Source: Verrucomicrobiota bacterium (GTDB taxonomy: Bacteria > Verrucomicrobiota > Verrucomicrobiia > Limisphaerales > JAEYXS01). Taken from it: 39,869 nucleotides of DNA. Shown one piece after another: positions 31,485-38,525 of this stretch. The stretch spans positions 1 through 39,869 of the forward strand of contig JAURFH010000008.1 of NCBI GenBank assembly GCA_030834415.1. Direction: 5' to 3'. The position numbers were made by a program, and so were the translations under genes. Each line of letters begins with the position of its first letter. Position 1 is the first letter of the stretch. Below the pieces are notes generated by a model. That model was not told where the DNA came from, did no database searches, and was given only the letters and a program-made list of their open reading frames with translations.

Positions 31485-31910
31485 TTATTCCTGAACTTCG
31501 ATTCCCATGCTGCGGGCCGTACCGGCCACCACACGGAAAGCAGCTTCTTCATTGCGCGCATTCATGTCGGCCAGCTTGATCTTGACGATCTCCAGCACCT
31601 GCTTGCGCGTCACCTTGCCGACCTTATCCTTGTTCGGCGTCTTGGAGCCGGAGGCGATGCCAGCGGCTTTCTTCAAGAGCACCGAGGCGGGCGGCGACTT
31701 GGTGATGAAAGTGAATGACTTGTCCTGAAACACCGTGATGACCACGGGGATGATCAGGCCCGCCTGGTCTTTCGTGCGGGCATTGAATTCTTTGCAGAAG
31801 CCCATGATGTTCACACCATGCTGACCGAGCGCCGGACCCACCGGAGGAGCCGGGTTCGCCTGACCTGCAGGAATCTGCAACTTGATCTGACCTGTTACCT
31901 TCTTCGCCAT
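31485..31910 (-). CDS. rplK: 50S ribosomal protein L11
   Basis: 141 residues. [39 protein letters not shown] at the start (the proline-rich thiostrepton-binding side), and the rRNA-binding C-terminal domain ending [12 protein letters not shown]. It forms the GTPase-associated centre base with L10-L12. It lies 28 nt after nusG. Confidence 0.98.
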   Translation of the reverse strand: MAKKVTGQIKLQIPAGQANPAPPVGPALGQHGVNIMGFCKEFNARTKDQAGLIIPVVITVFQDKSFTFITKSPPASVLLKKAAGIASGSKTPNKDKVGKVTRKQVLEIVKIKLADMNARNEEAAFRVVAGTARSMGIEVQE

Positions 31911-31938
31911 AAAATTAGCTGTTAATTATTTCTACCGC

Positions 31939-32487
31939 TTAAGCCTTCTCCACCTGCCAGTATTCCAGTTCCACTGGCGTGTTCCGGCCGAAAATGTTCA
32001 CCGTAACCTTCAATTTGCCACGCTCTGGCTCGATATCTTCGATCACGCCGCTGAAATTCAGGAACGGACCGTCGTTGATCTTCACCGTCTCACCCACATC
32101 GAACTGTACCTTCGGACGCTCCGAATCTTCCGCGTCAGCGATCTGCGCCTTGATGGCCTCGATCTCGTCCGACGGCGTCGGCGAGGGGCGTTCGCCACCC
32201 ACAAAACCGATGATTCCCTGCGTGTCCCGGATGAAATACCACGGCTTCTCGATCGGCCGTCCATTATCATCCAACAAAATCATGTGCACAAACACGTAGC
32301 CAGGATACAGCTTCCGGCTCGTGACCGTCTTCTTGCCGTTGCGCACTTCCGCCACTTTTTCCATCGGCACCAACACCTCGAGGATGTACTCGCCCATCTC
32401 TTCAGGCTTGATGCGCTTCTCGATGCTGTCCTTGACCTTCTGTTCCTGCCCGGACAGCGTATGGATCACAAACCACTGGCTTTTCAT
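31939..32487 (-). CDS. nusG: Transcription termination/antitermination protein NusG
   Basis: 182 residues from ATG at 32487 (MKSQWFVIHTLSGQEQKV); a TTG at 32493 would add two residues. The NGN domain (1-115) includes KLYPGYVFVHM; the KOW domain (about 128-180) has VGETVKINDGPFLNFSGVIEDI. It binds RNA polymerase and couples it to Rho or to S10. It is adjacent to secE in the standard order. Confidence 0.97.
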   Translation of the reverse strand: MKSQWFVIHTLSGQEQKVKDSIEKRIKPEEMGEYILEVLVPMEKVAEVRNGKKTVTSRKLYPGYVFVHMILLDDNGRPIEKPWYFIRDTQGIIGFVGGERPSPTPSDEIEAIKAQIADAEDSERPKVQFDVGETVKINDGPFLNFSGVIEDIEPERGKLKVTVNIFGRNTPVELEYWQVEKA

Positions 32488-32509
32488 CGGCAAAATTCCG
32501 TTCTTTCAG

Positions 32510-32773
32510 TTACAGGGTCATCACGGCCTTCACCAGCGCGGAGACGATAAAGTCCACGATCACCGTGAATCCGCCCAGCAGGACGATGGATACGAGCACT
32601 ACGAGTGTCGAACCCTTCAACTCTTCGCGCGTCGGCCAAGAGCACTTGCGCAGCTCTTCCCGCGTCTCGCCCACATAGGCGCTGAGGCGCAGCATATAGC
32701 CCTTGCTCCACAGGAAGCCGAAAACGCCTCCGATGACGAGCACCCAGATTAATGTTGGCAAAAACTCTTTCAC
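32510..32773 (-). CDS. secE: Preprotein translocase subunit SecE
   Basis: 87 residues, starting with GTG at 32773. An N-terminal hydrophobic segment (about 6-24) is followed by the conserved amphipathic region VGETREELRKCSWPTREELKGST and the essential membrane helix (about 57-80), which clamps SecY. The first hydrophobic segment is an addition compared with minimal single-span SecE. The start lies 13 nt from the end of tRNA-Ser, so the tRNA must be cut out of the mRNA just before secE; GGAAA 4 nt upstream may act as ribosome binding site. Confidence 0.95.
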   Translation of the reverse strand: MKEFLPTLIWVLVIGGVFGFLWSKGYMLRLSAYVGETREELRKCSWPTREELKGSTLVVLVSIVLLGGFTVIVDFIVSALVKAVMTL

Positions 32774-32786
32774 AATTTTCCAGCTT

Positions 32787-32876
32787 TGGCGGAGAGGGAG
32801 GGATTCGAACCCCCGTTGGCGGTTAAGCCAAAGCGGTTTTCAAGACCGCCGCAATAGACCACTCTGCCACCTCTCC
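32787..32876 (-). tRNA. tRNA-Ser (anticodon UGA)
   Basis: Long variable arm as expected for serine. The 7-bp acceptor stem GGAGAGG / CCTCTCC, T-loop GTTCGAATC, anticodon TGA at 32842-32840 within a CTTGAAA loop, discriminator G and an encoded CCA (32789-32787). It is 12 nt from tRNA-Trp and 13 nt from secE. Confidence 0.96.
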
Positions 32877-32888
32877 GGCTAAGCTTTT

Positions 32889-32964
32889 TGGCAGGGCGGG
32901 AGGGACTCGAACCCCCAACCGACGGTTTTGGAGACCGCTACTCTACCAATTGAGCTACCGCCCT
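32889..32964 (-). tRNA. tRNA-Trp (anticodon CCA)
   Basis: 76 nt. Acceptor AGGGCGG / CCGCCCT, D-arm TAGCTCAATTGGTAGAG, anticodon CCA at 32931-32929 in a CTCCAAA loop, T-arm GGGGGTTCGAGTCCC, discriminator G and an encoded CCA. It stands between tuf and secE, as in many bacteria. Confidence 0.97.
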
Positions 32965-33081
32965 AAAAAAACTTTTACCCAGAGGTATTCTTCGCTCTCA
33001 GTTTATCCGATGTTTTTGGAGACGAAACGAGAGCCAGGAGAGCTTCCACCCTCCCGACCCCCGCGTTCCAAATTTATTCAA

Positions 33082-34272
33082 TTAGGAGACCACTTCGCTC
33101 ACGCGACCAGCGCCGATGGTGCGACCACCTTCGCGGATGGCGAAGCGTTGGCCCTTTTCCATAGCGACCGGAGCAAGCAACTCGATATCCACCGAGACGT
33201 TATCACCAGGCATCACCATCTCCACGCCAGCGGCGAGGTGGACCGTGCCCGTCACGTCAGAGGTGCGGAAGTAGAATTGCGGACGATAGTTAGTGAAGAA
33301 CGGCGTATGACGGCCACCCTCATCCTTCGTCAACACGTAAACCTCGGCCTTGAACTTCGTGTGCGGCTTGATGGAACCCGGCTTCGCAAGCACCATACCA
33401 CGCTCCACTTCGTCCTTCTTGGTGCCGCGCAGCAGCACGCCGACGTTGTCACCAGCAGAAGCCTTGTCGAGGAGCTTACGGAACATTTCGATGTCCGTCG
33501 CCGTAGTCTTGCGAGTGTCTTTCAGACCAACGATCTCAACTTCAGACATACGATCAAGGACACCACGCTCAACACGACCCGTCACGACCGTGCCGCGACC
33601 TTCAATGTTGAACACGTCTTCGATGCACATCAGGAACGGCTTGTCGATTTCGCGTTCCGGCAACGGAATCGCTTCATCGATGGCGTTCAGCAAGTTCTGG
33701 ATGGCTTCTTCGCCTTCCGGCTTGCCGGCCATGGCGGCCGTGGCGGAACCACGGACGATTGGCGTTGTGTCGCCAGGGAATTGATACTTGCTCAGCAGAT
33801 CACGGATTTCCATGTCCACAAGGTCCAGCAATTCCGTGTCATCCACCAAGTCAACCTTGTTGAGGAACACCACGATCGCCGGCACACCGACCTGACGGGC
33901 GAGCAGGATGTGCTCACGGGTCTGCGGCATCGGACCGTCAGCGGCGCTCACCACCAAAATCGCGCCGTCCATCTGGGCGGCACCGGTGATCATGTTCTTC
34001 ACATAGTCCGCGTGACCCGGGCAGTCAACGTGGGCATAGTGACGCTTGTCGCTCTCGTATTCCACGTGGGAAGCCGCGATGGTAACAGTCTTGCTGTCAT
34101 CACGAACCGTACCACCCTTGGTGATATCAGCATAGCTGATCGCCGGGGCCATACCCTTGCGGTGCTGCACTGCAACCAGAGCAGCCGTCAAAGTGGACTT
34201 GCCATGGTCAACGTGACCGATCGTACCGACGTTAACGTGCGGTTTAGTTCTCTGAAACGATTCCTTAGCCAT
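33082..34272 (-). CDS. tuf: Translation elongation factor Tu with altered switch I
   Basis: 396 residues. G motifs: GHVDHGKS (19-26), DCPGH (83-87), NKVD (138-141). Domains II and III are complete and end GAGRVSEVV. Switch I differs: the near-universal R-G-I-T-I is S60-K61-T62-V63-T64-I65, and the preceding acidic segment (usually IDNAPEEKA) is [11 protein letters not shown]. The threonine that meets Mg and gamma-phosphate is kept as T64. P-loop Ser26 replaces the common Thr. No other tuf is in the window. A 117-nt gap, with short inverted GAGAGC repeats, separates tuf from tRNA-Trp. Confidence 0.98.
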   Translation of the reverse strand: MAKESFQRTKPHVNVGTIGHVDHGKSTLTAALVAVQHRKGMAPAISYADITKGGTVRDDSKTVTIAASHVEYESDKRHYAHVDCPGHADYVKNMITGAAQMDGAILVVSAADGPMPQTREHILLARQVGVPAIVVFLNKVDLVDDTELLDLVDMEIRDLLSKYQFPGDTTPIVRGSATAAMAGKPEGEEAIQNLLNAIDEAIPLPEREIDKPFLMCIEDVFNIEGRGTVVTGRVERGVLDRMSEVEIVGLKDTRKTTATDIEMFRKLLDKASAGDNVGVLLRGTKKDEVERGMVLAKPGSIKPHTKFKAEVYVLTKDEGGRHTPFFTNYRPQFYFRTSDVTGTVHLAAGVEMVMPGDNVSVDIELLAPVAMEKGQRFAIREGGRTIGAGRVSEVVS

Positions 34273-34327
34273 CGCGCTTTCCTATTTATTTTTTCGTTTT
34301 AGGTTTAGACCAGTTACAAATCAAAAC

Positions 34328-34403
<76 letters not shown>

Positions 34404-34436
34404 AGCATTTCATGTCATCAGACGACAAAAGAGACG

Positions 34437-34482
34437 AAAAAAATCCATCAACCTTAGCTTTCGCTCCGGCTTAGGGTTGATG
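34437..34482 (-). terminator. Terminator-like hairpin in the tRNA-Thr/tuf leader
   Basis: On the - strand CATCAACC (34482-34475) pairs with GGTTGATG (34453-34446); inside is a short helix closed by a GAAA tetraloop (AGC-GAAA-GCT). Beyond the outer stem come GGA and seven T (34443-34437). It could end rnhC transcripts, but it lies about 40-75 nt downstream of the likely tuf start site, so it may also act as an attenuator. Confidence 0.75.
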
Positions 34483-34526
34483 ACTTTTCTTTTTCTATCT
34501 ACTTTTTACGCCCAATAATGGTGGAC

Positions 34527-34554
34527 AGAATATGAGACTGGAGACCGAAGTCAA
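34527..34554 (-). promoter_or_regulatory. Strong sigma-70-type promoter for tRNA-Thr-tuf and downstream genes
   Basis: TTGACT (34554-34549), 16-nt spacer, TATTCT (34532-34527) on the - strand. The start site is predicted near 34520, leaving a leader of about 116 nt before tRNA-Thr. The sequence just upstream is A/T-rich (AAAAATATTT), which could serve as an UP element. Confidence 0.7.
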
Positions 34555-34594
34555 AATATTTTTCTAAGAATTTTTGCTTCATCCCGCCAATCCC

Positions 34595-35584
34595 TCATTC
34601 CCCCTCATCTGCCGCCGGTTTCCCGGGTTTCCGCCATTCCGTTTTCGGCGGCTCCGGCAGACCCAATACCGTGTAAGAAGTCCGGAAGTGCATTTTGGCC
34701 ACCTGCCCCAGTTTCTCATCACCGAACTTCCTCACATACTCCTTCCCCGCCTCAACCACTGCCGCTGAGGCTCCCTTCGGGAACTTTAACCCGTAAAGTC
34801 GCTCCAGCATTCCCAGCCGCTTCACAAACTCATCTCGCGCCAAGATCGAAGCCGCCGCCACCGCGATATCTGCCTCTGCCTTATGCCTTTGGATCAATTC
34901 GATCCCCTGCCCCATCGTCATCATCGCCTTGGATACCGTACTCTTGCTGGAGGCAAATTGATCACTGATCGCCCGCACCGGCGGCGGAATCAGTAAGTCC
35001 TTCTTAGCCAATAAGTTCTCCACCACGCGCGCATGCCCCCAAGCCAGCAAACTGTTCACGCTCCCCATCTTGCGATGCAACCGGTTATACGCCTCATTCC
35101 CGATCGGCACCACGCTATACACGCACCCTTCGGTCTTTTTGATGATATCTGCCAGTTCCGCCATCTTCTTATCGCTCGAAACTGACTTGGAATCCCGAAT
35201 ACCCGAATCCTCCCACGCGCGAATCACTTTTTCGTTAACGTAAACTCCCGCCACACACAAGGGCCCGAAGAAGTCACCCTTGCCGCTTTCATCAATACCG
35301 ATCCTCGCTGCATAGAATTCCGGGTCCAAAACCGCCTCATACCCCAGCTTGACCTCCCCAAGGATGTCCGGCTCCAAGATAAACGTCACCAAATCCTGCG
35401 TCCCCTTCCCCTGCACCACCAGCTTCCCGCTCTCGTAATACACCACATTCACCGCATCATTCGCCGCCGCGAACCGTGCATACGGCACCTCGCGCTCCAG
35501 ATAGCCGCGATCCTCCAAAATTCCGCGCAACTTGTCCGCCTGCTCCGAAGTCAGCTTGCAAGTATAGTTCGTCAAAGGTTTCAC
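34595..35584 (-). CDS. rnhC: Ribonuclease HIII
   Basis: 329 residues, starting with GTG at 35584. The N-terminal TBP-like substrate-binding domain (about 1-85) that separates RNase HIII from HII is present. The catalytic domain starts at GIDESGKGDFFGPL. The D-E-D-D set is D98, E99, D208 (ISDQF) and D239 (EADIAVAAASILAR). It degrades the RNA strand of RNA-DNA hybrids. A Pro/Lys/Glu tail ends the protein. It is transcribed towards the tuf promoter. Confidence 0.96.
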   Translation of the reverse strand: MKPLTNYTCKLTSEQADKLRGILEDRGYLEREVPYARFAAANDAVNVVYYESGKLVVQGKGTQDLVTFILEPDILGEVKLGYEAVLDPEFYAARIGIDESGKGDFFGPLCVAGVYVNEKVIRAWEDSGIRDSKSVSSDKKMAELADIIKKTEGCVYSVVPIGNEAYNRLHRKMGSVNSLLAWGHARVVENLLAKKDLLIPPPVRAISDQFASSKSTVSKAMMTMGQGIELIQRHKAEADIAVAAASILARDEFVKRLGMLERLYGLKFPKGASAAVVEAGKEYVRKFGDEKLGQVAKMHFRTSYTVLGLPEPPKTEWRKPGKPAADEGE

Positions 35585-35648
35585 GCGTGCCCGAAAGTAA
35601 ACAAATCAAGTCCTCCCTGTCGATACCGCCGCTAACGCGGAATGACCG

Positions 35649-35674
35649 ATGACGAAATCCGAATGACGAAGGAA
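35649..35674. repeat. Dispersed GTCATTCG-type repeat, copy 1 (inverted)
   Basis: 26 bases identical to the reverse complement of 38465-38490. A broken second copy follows at 35701-35714 and 35746-35769, so the rnhC-toroid gap is mostly made of this repeat. Confidence 0.85.
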
Positions 35675-35731
35675 CACCCATTAGCCATTTGTCATTGAAT
35701 CATTCCTTCGTCATGAACCCCGCGCCGTCAG

Positions 35732-36835
35732 TTACGGTCGGGGTCGGATTTCGTCATTGGCCATTCTTTTGATCTTCCTTACTCCTGCCTTACTCACAAA
35801 ATCCGCCCTCCCCCGCCGCCCATCCACCGGCAACCCCTTCAATAGCGCGTACGTCGCCCAGCACGACGCCGAATACGAGATGAACTGGTCATGCTCATGC
35901 GGAAAACCGCTCTCGAACATCGGCTGCACCATCCGCGTACGCTTCTTCACATGCCAAGAACCATCCGCCTTCTGCTCCCGCACCAGATACGCCACACCAC
36001 GCTGGTAATCAGCCGAAACCACCGAGATCGCCCCCGTATCCACCAGCGCCGCCAAGACCGTTCCCGTCGCATACGCATCACTGTCCAGAAACGTCATCTG
36101 CCCCCACCCACCATCCTTCCGCTGCTCACTCAATAACTTGCTTACCTCCACTTCCATCGCCTCTCGCCTATTCAAAAGATGCAGCGCCCGCAACCGATAC
36201 ACCCGATCCTCCGTATCCTCCGCTGGCGTCTTCAACAACCACGCCTCCGCCCGAGCCAAACTCTCCCGCACCTGGTCCGGCTTCCCGTAATACTTCAGCG
36301 CGCGCAGCGCTAAGAACGTCACCGTGAACGGACTCCCCACCGTGGGCGAACGCGCCGGTGCCGTCTCCCAATTGCCCGACCGCTGCTGTTGCCCCAGAAA
36401 AAACTCTACGGCCCCCTCCGTGATCTCATCCCGCTCCCAACCCGCCACCTGCAACATCCACAACGCATGCCCCGGTCCATCTGCCGTGTTGCTCACCGAG
36501 AATCCTTTTTTAAAACGCGGTTGCTCCTCCACCATTTCCTTGTACGCCCTCGCCAGTTGCCTCTCCAAACCATTTCTGGTCAGCTTAAGACCTCTCAACC
36601 ACGCCTCATTCTGCGCCATCGCCGCATGGGCCCCGTGATGACAGGTGAAACAATCCCGCACCTTCAACGTCTGCGCCGCACTCCGCTCGATCAACGGCAA
36701 CGCTCGATCAATCGCCGTGCGCAACACCGCTGGCGAAATCGCCTCCGCCCCTGCCCCCACGCACATCCCCGCCCCCAGCAGCCAGCCGACCAGAACGGTC
36801 AGCCAAGCACGAAGGCTTAAACAGGTAGGTAACAT
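35732..36835 (-). CDS. Secreted alpha-alpha toroid (prenyltransferase/squalene-cyclase-like) protein with CxxCH motif
   Basis: 367 residues. A signal peptide spans about 1-31 (hydrophobic WLTVLVGWLLGAGMCVGAG). C62-F-T-C65-H66 is a c-type heme-binding pattern. Then come several QW-type repeats as in squalene-hopene cyclase and prenyltransferase toroids: QQRSGNWE, QRKDGGWGQ, EQKADGSWHV. No cyclase DxDD catalytic motif is seen, so it is probably a binding protein rather than a cyclase. The last codons (N-D-E-I-R) lie within the dispersed repeat, so the C-terminus has been remodelled by it. A 70-nt gap divides it from the divergent MarR gene. Confidence 0.8.
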   Translation of the reverse strand: MLPTCLSLRAWLTVLVGWLLGAGMCVGAGAEAISPAVLRTAIDRALPLIERSAAQTLKVRDCFTCHHGAHAAMAQNEAWLRGLKLTRNGLERQLARAYKEMVEEQPRFKKGFSVSNTADGPGHALWMLQVAGWERDEITEGAVEFFLGQQQRSGNWETAPARSPTVGSPFTVTFLALRALKYYGKPDQVRESLARAEAWLLKTPAEDTEDRVYRLRALHLLNRREAMEVEVSKLLSEQRKDGGWGQMTFLDSDAYATGTVLAALVDTGAISVVSADYQRGVAYLVREQKADGSWHVKKRTRMVQPMFESGFPHEHDQFISYSASCWATYALLKGLPVDGRRGRADFVSKAGVRKIKRMANDEIRPRP

Positions 36836-36905
36836 GCTTCTATTTATATCGCACCACGATGCAAAGCAACTGGATTTGCCCTCCGTTTTCTGTCATCCCT
36901 TGACC

Positions 36906-37325
36906 ATGGCTAGCCCATTACGGACCGTCTCGCTGGAAGATTACCAGCTCCTCGCCTCATTTCGCTACGCGCTACGCCGCTTCCTGCGCTTCAGCGAAGA
37001 AGCCGCCCTCGCCACCGGCATTACCCCCCAACAGCATCAGGCTCTGCTTGCCATCAAAGGCTTTGCCGCTGATCACCCCATCACCATCGGCGAACTCGCC
37101 GAGCGCCTCCAGATCCAGCACCACAGCGTCGTCGGCCTCACTAATCGCCTGTCTTTATTGAAACTCGCGCGCAAAGTGCGCAGTCAGGAAGACCGACGTC
37201 AGGTCTGCCTGCAACTGCTGCCCAAAGGCGAAGCCATCCTCGCCGATCTCTCCGCCGCCCACCGCGAACAACTTCGCCGTATGGGTCCAGAAATGAAAGC
37301 CGTTATCTCCAAACTCGCCGAGTAA
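36906..37325 (+). CDS. MarR-family transcriptional regulator
   Basis: 139 residues from ATG at 36906; the open frame extends upstream into the divergent gene but has no similarity there. Winged helix-turn-helix: TIGELAERLQIQHHSVVGLTNRL (60-82) with the wing RSQEDRRQVCLQLLPKGEAIL (92-112), typical of MarR, between two dimerisation helices. The ligand is unknown. The 70-nt divergent gap holds a small inverted repeat GCAAA-N9-TTTGC (36861-36879) that might be an operator. Its target could be the toroid gene, the HPP gene, or itself. Confidence 0.9.
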   Translation: MASPLRTVSLEDYQLLASFRYALRRFLRFSEEAALATGITPQQHQALLAIKGFAADHPITIGELAERLQIQHHSVVGLTNRLSLLKLARKVRSQEDRRQVCLQLLPKGEAILADLSAAHREQLRRMGPEMKAVISKLAE

Positions 37326-37330
37326 GTAAT

Positions 37331-37400
37331 CGTCCTCGTTCTCGTCGTCGTCCTCGCCCCAACTGGTAGGGCTGGCTGTCCTCAGCCGGCCGCCGCCGAA
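37331..37400. repeat. Low-complexity CGTCCTCG tract and palindromic intergenic repeat
   Basis: A run of CGTCCTCGTTCTCGTCGTCG-type triplets (37331-37358) is followed by GCTGGCTG-TCCT-CAGCCGGC (37371-37390), an 8-bp hairpin with one G-T pair. The second resembles dispersed intergenic repeats of verrucomicrobial genomes as I recall them. The rest of the MarR-HPP gap shows nothing clear. Confidence 0.5.
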
Positions 37401-37524
37401 GCCTCTGCCCTCCCAATCGCATCAGGTCGTCGTGATGCATCAATCTCCCTTGAGCAAAATACATCCCATTACGATATATTTGCATTCCTCCCCCGCCCTG
37501 CTAGTTTCCCGCTCCTTTTTTGAT

Positions 37525-38430
37525 ATGCTCGGCAAGACAGACAGAAAGACCGGCTTCGAACTCGGCCCCGGCGGACACGCGGAGAAACTCATCTCCGGCC
37601 TCGCCGCCTTCCTTGGCATCCTCTGCGTCCTCGGCGTCTCCTCCCTGTTTCTGAGCGATGCCGGGCTCCCCCTCGTCGTCGCCTCCATTGGCGCCTCCGC
37701 TGTCCTGCTCTTTGCCGTCCCCCACGGCCCGCTCTCCCAGCCTTGGCCCCTCATCGGCAGCCACGCCCTCTCCGCACTCATCGGGGTCACCATCGCCCGC
37801 CTGTGCCACCATCCACTGCTAGCCAGTGGACTCGCCGTCGGCCTGGCCATCATCGCCATGTACTACCTCGGCTGCATTCACCCACCGGGTGGCGCGACCG
37901 CCCTCATCGCCGTCATCGGTGGTGAACAGATCCACGAACTTGGCTACCTCTTCGTGCTCATCCCCGTCCTGCTGAACGCCGCCATCATCCTCGTCGCCGC
38001 CATCGCCCTGAATTGGCCCTTTCCCTGGCGACGCTACCCCGCCTTTCTCCAGCCCCATCCCGTCACGAACCCGGTCGATCCCGCTATCTCCCCCGAGCAC
38101 CTTTCCTACGCCCTCAAACAGATGGGCTCCTTCATCGACGTCACCGAGGAAGACCTCGCCGAGATCTACGAACTCGCCCGCCAACACGCCCAAGGCTCCC
38201 ACCTGCACCCCGACCAGATTCAACTCGGCAAATGTTATTCCAACGGCGCCACTGGCGCAGCCCTCTGCATCCGCCACATCGTGGATGAATCCCCCGATGG
38301 CCAGATCGTCATCTTCCGCACCGTCGCCGGTGAAAATCGTCGCCGTGCCGAAAGCTGCACCAAAGCCGCCTTCGCGTTGTGGGCCAAAGAGATCGTCCCA
38401 CCTCGTGAACTGGCAGATGAAACGCTCTAG
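37525..38430 (+). CDS. HPP-family integral membrane protein
   Basis: 301 residues from ATG at 37525; an in-frame ATG at 37432 would add 31 residues with no family resemblance. Five or six hydrophobic segments between residues 24 and 166, with the family signature HPPGGAT at 119-125. The soluble C-terminal part (about 170-301) is Asp/Glu-rich and contains GKCYSNGATGAALCIRHIV. Some HPP proteins transport nitrite in plastids and cyanobacteria; the substrate here is unknown. It follows the MarR regulator on the same strand, about 200 nt away. Confidence 0.88.
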   Translation: MLGKTDRKTGFELGPGGHAEKLISGLAAFLGILCVLGVSSLFLSDAGLPLVVASIGASAVLLFAVPHGPLSQPWPLIGSHALSALIGVTIARLCHHPLLASGLAVGLAIIAMYYLGCIHPPGGATALIAVIGGEQIHELGYLFVLIPVLLNAAIILVAAIALNWPFPWRRYPAFLQPHPVTNPVDPAISPEHLSYALKQMGSFIDVTEEDLAEIYELARQHAQGSHLHPDQIQLGKCYSNGATGAALCIRHIVDESPDGQIVIFRTVAGENRRRAESCTKAAFALWAKEIVPPRELADETL

Positions 38431-38464
38431 TGCGTCCGCTCTCTTGGTCATTCGATTTTGCTCA

Positions 38465-38490
38465 TTCCTTCGTCATTCGGATTTCGTCAT
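38465..38490. repeat. Dispersed GTCATTCG-type repeat, copy 2
   Basis: 26 bases, the exact inverted counterpart of 35649-35674, in the HPP-mutY gap. The two copies bracket the toroid-MarR-HPP segment. The element reads through into the open frame upstream of mutY, which is why that extended start is rejected. Confidence 0.85.
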
Positions 38491-38525
38491 TGGACATTTC
38501 TTCCACCCATTCTACTTTCCGCCCG

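Noticed and set aside
36645-36905. Extended N-terminus for the MarR regulator
   Set aside because: It overlaps the divergent toroid gene and would more than double the leader before the first helix; 139 residues is a normal MarR length.
37432-37524. Upstream ATG for the HPP protein
   Set aside because: It adds 31 residues without similarity to the family; the ATG at 37525 gives the usual short tail before the first membrane segment.
38430-38525. Extended N-terminus for MutY
   Set aside because: This stretch is the dispersed repeat translated in frame; the family start matches ATG 38526, with E37 and D138 then numbered as in E. coli.
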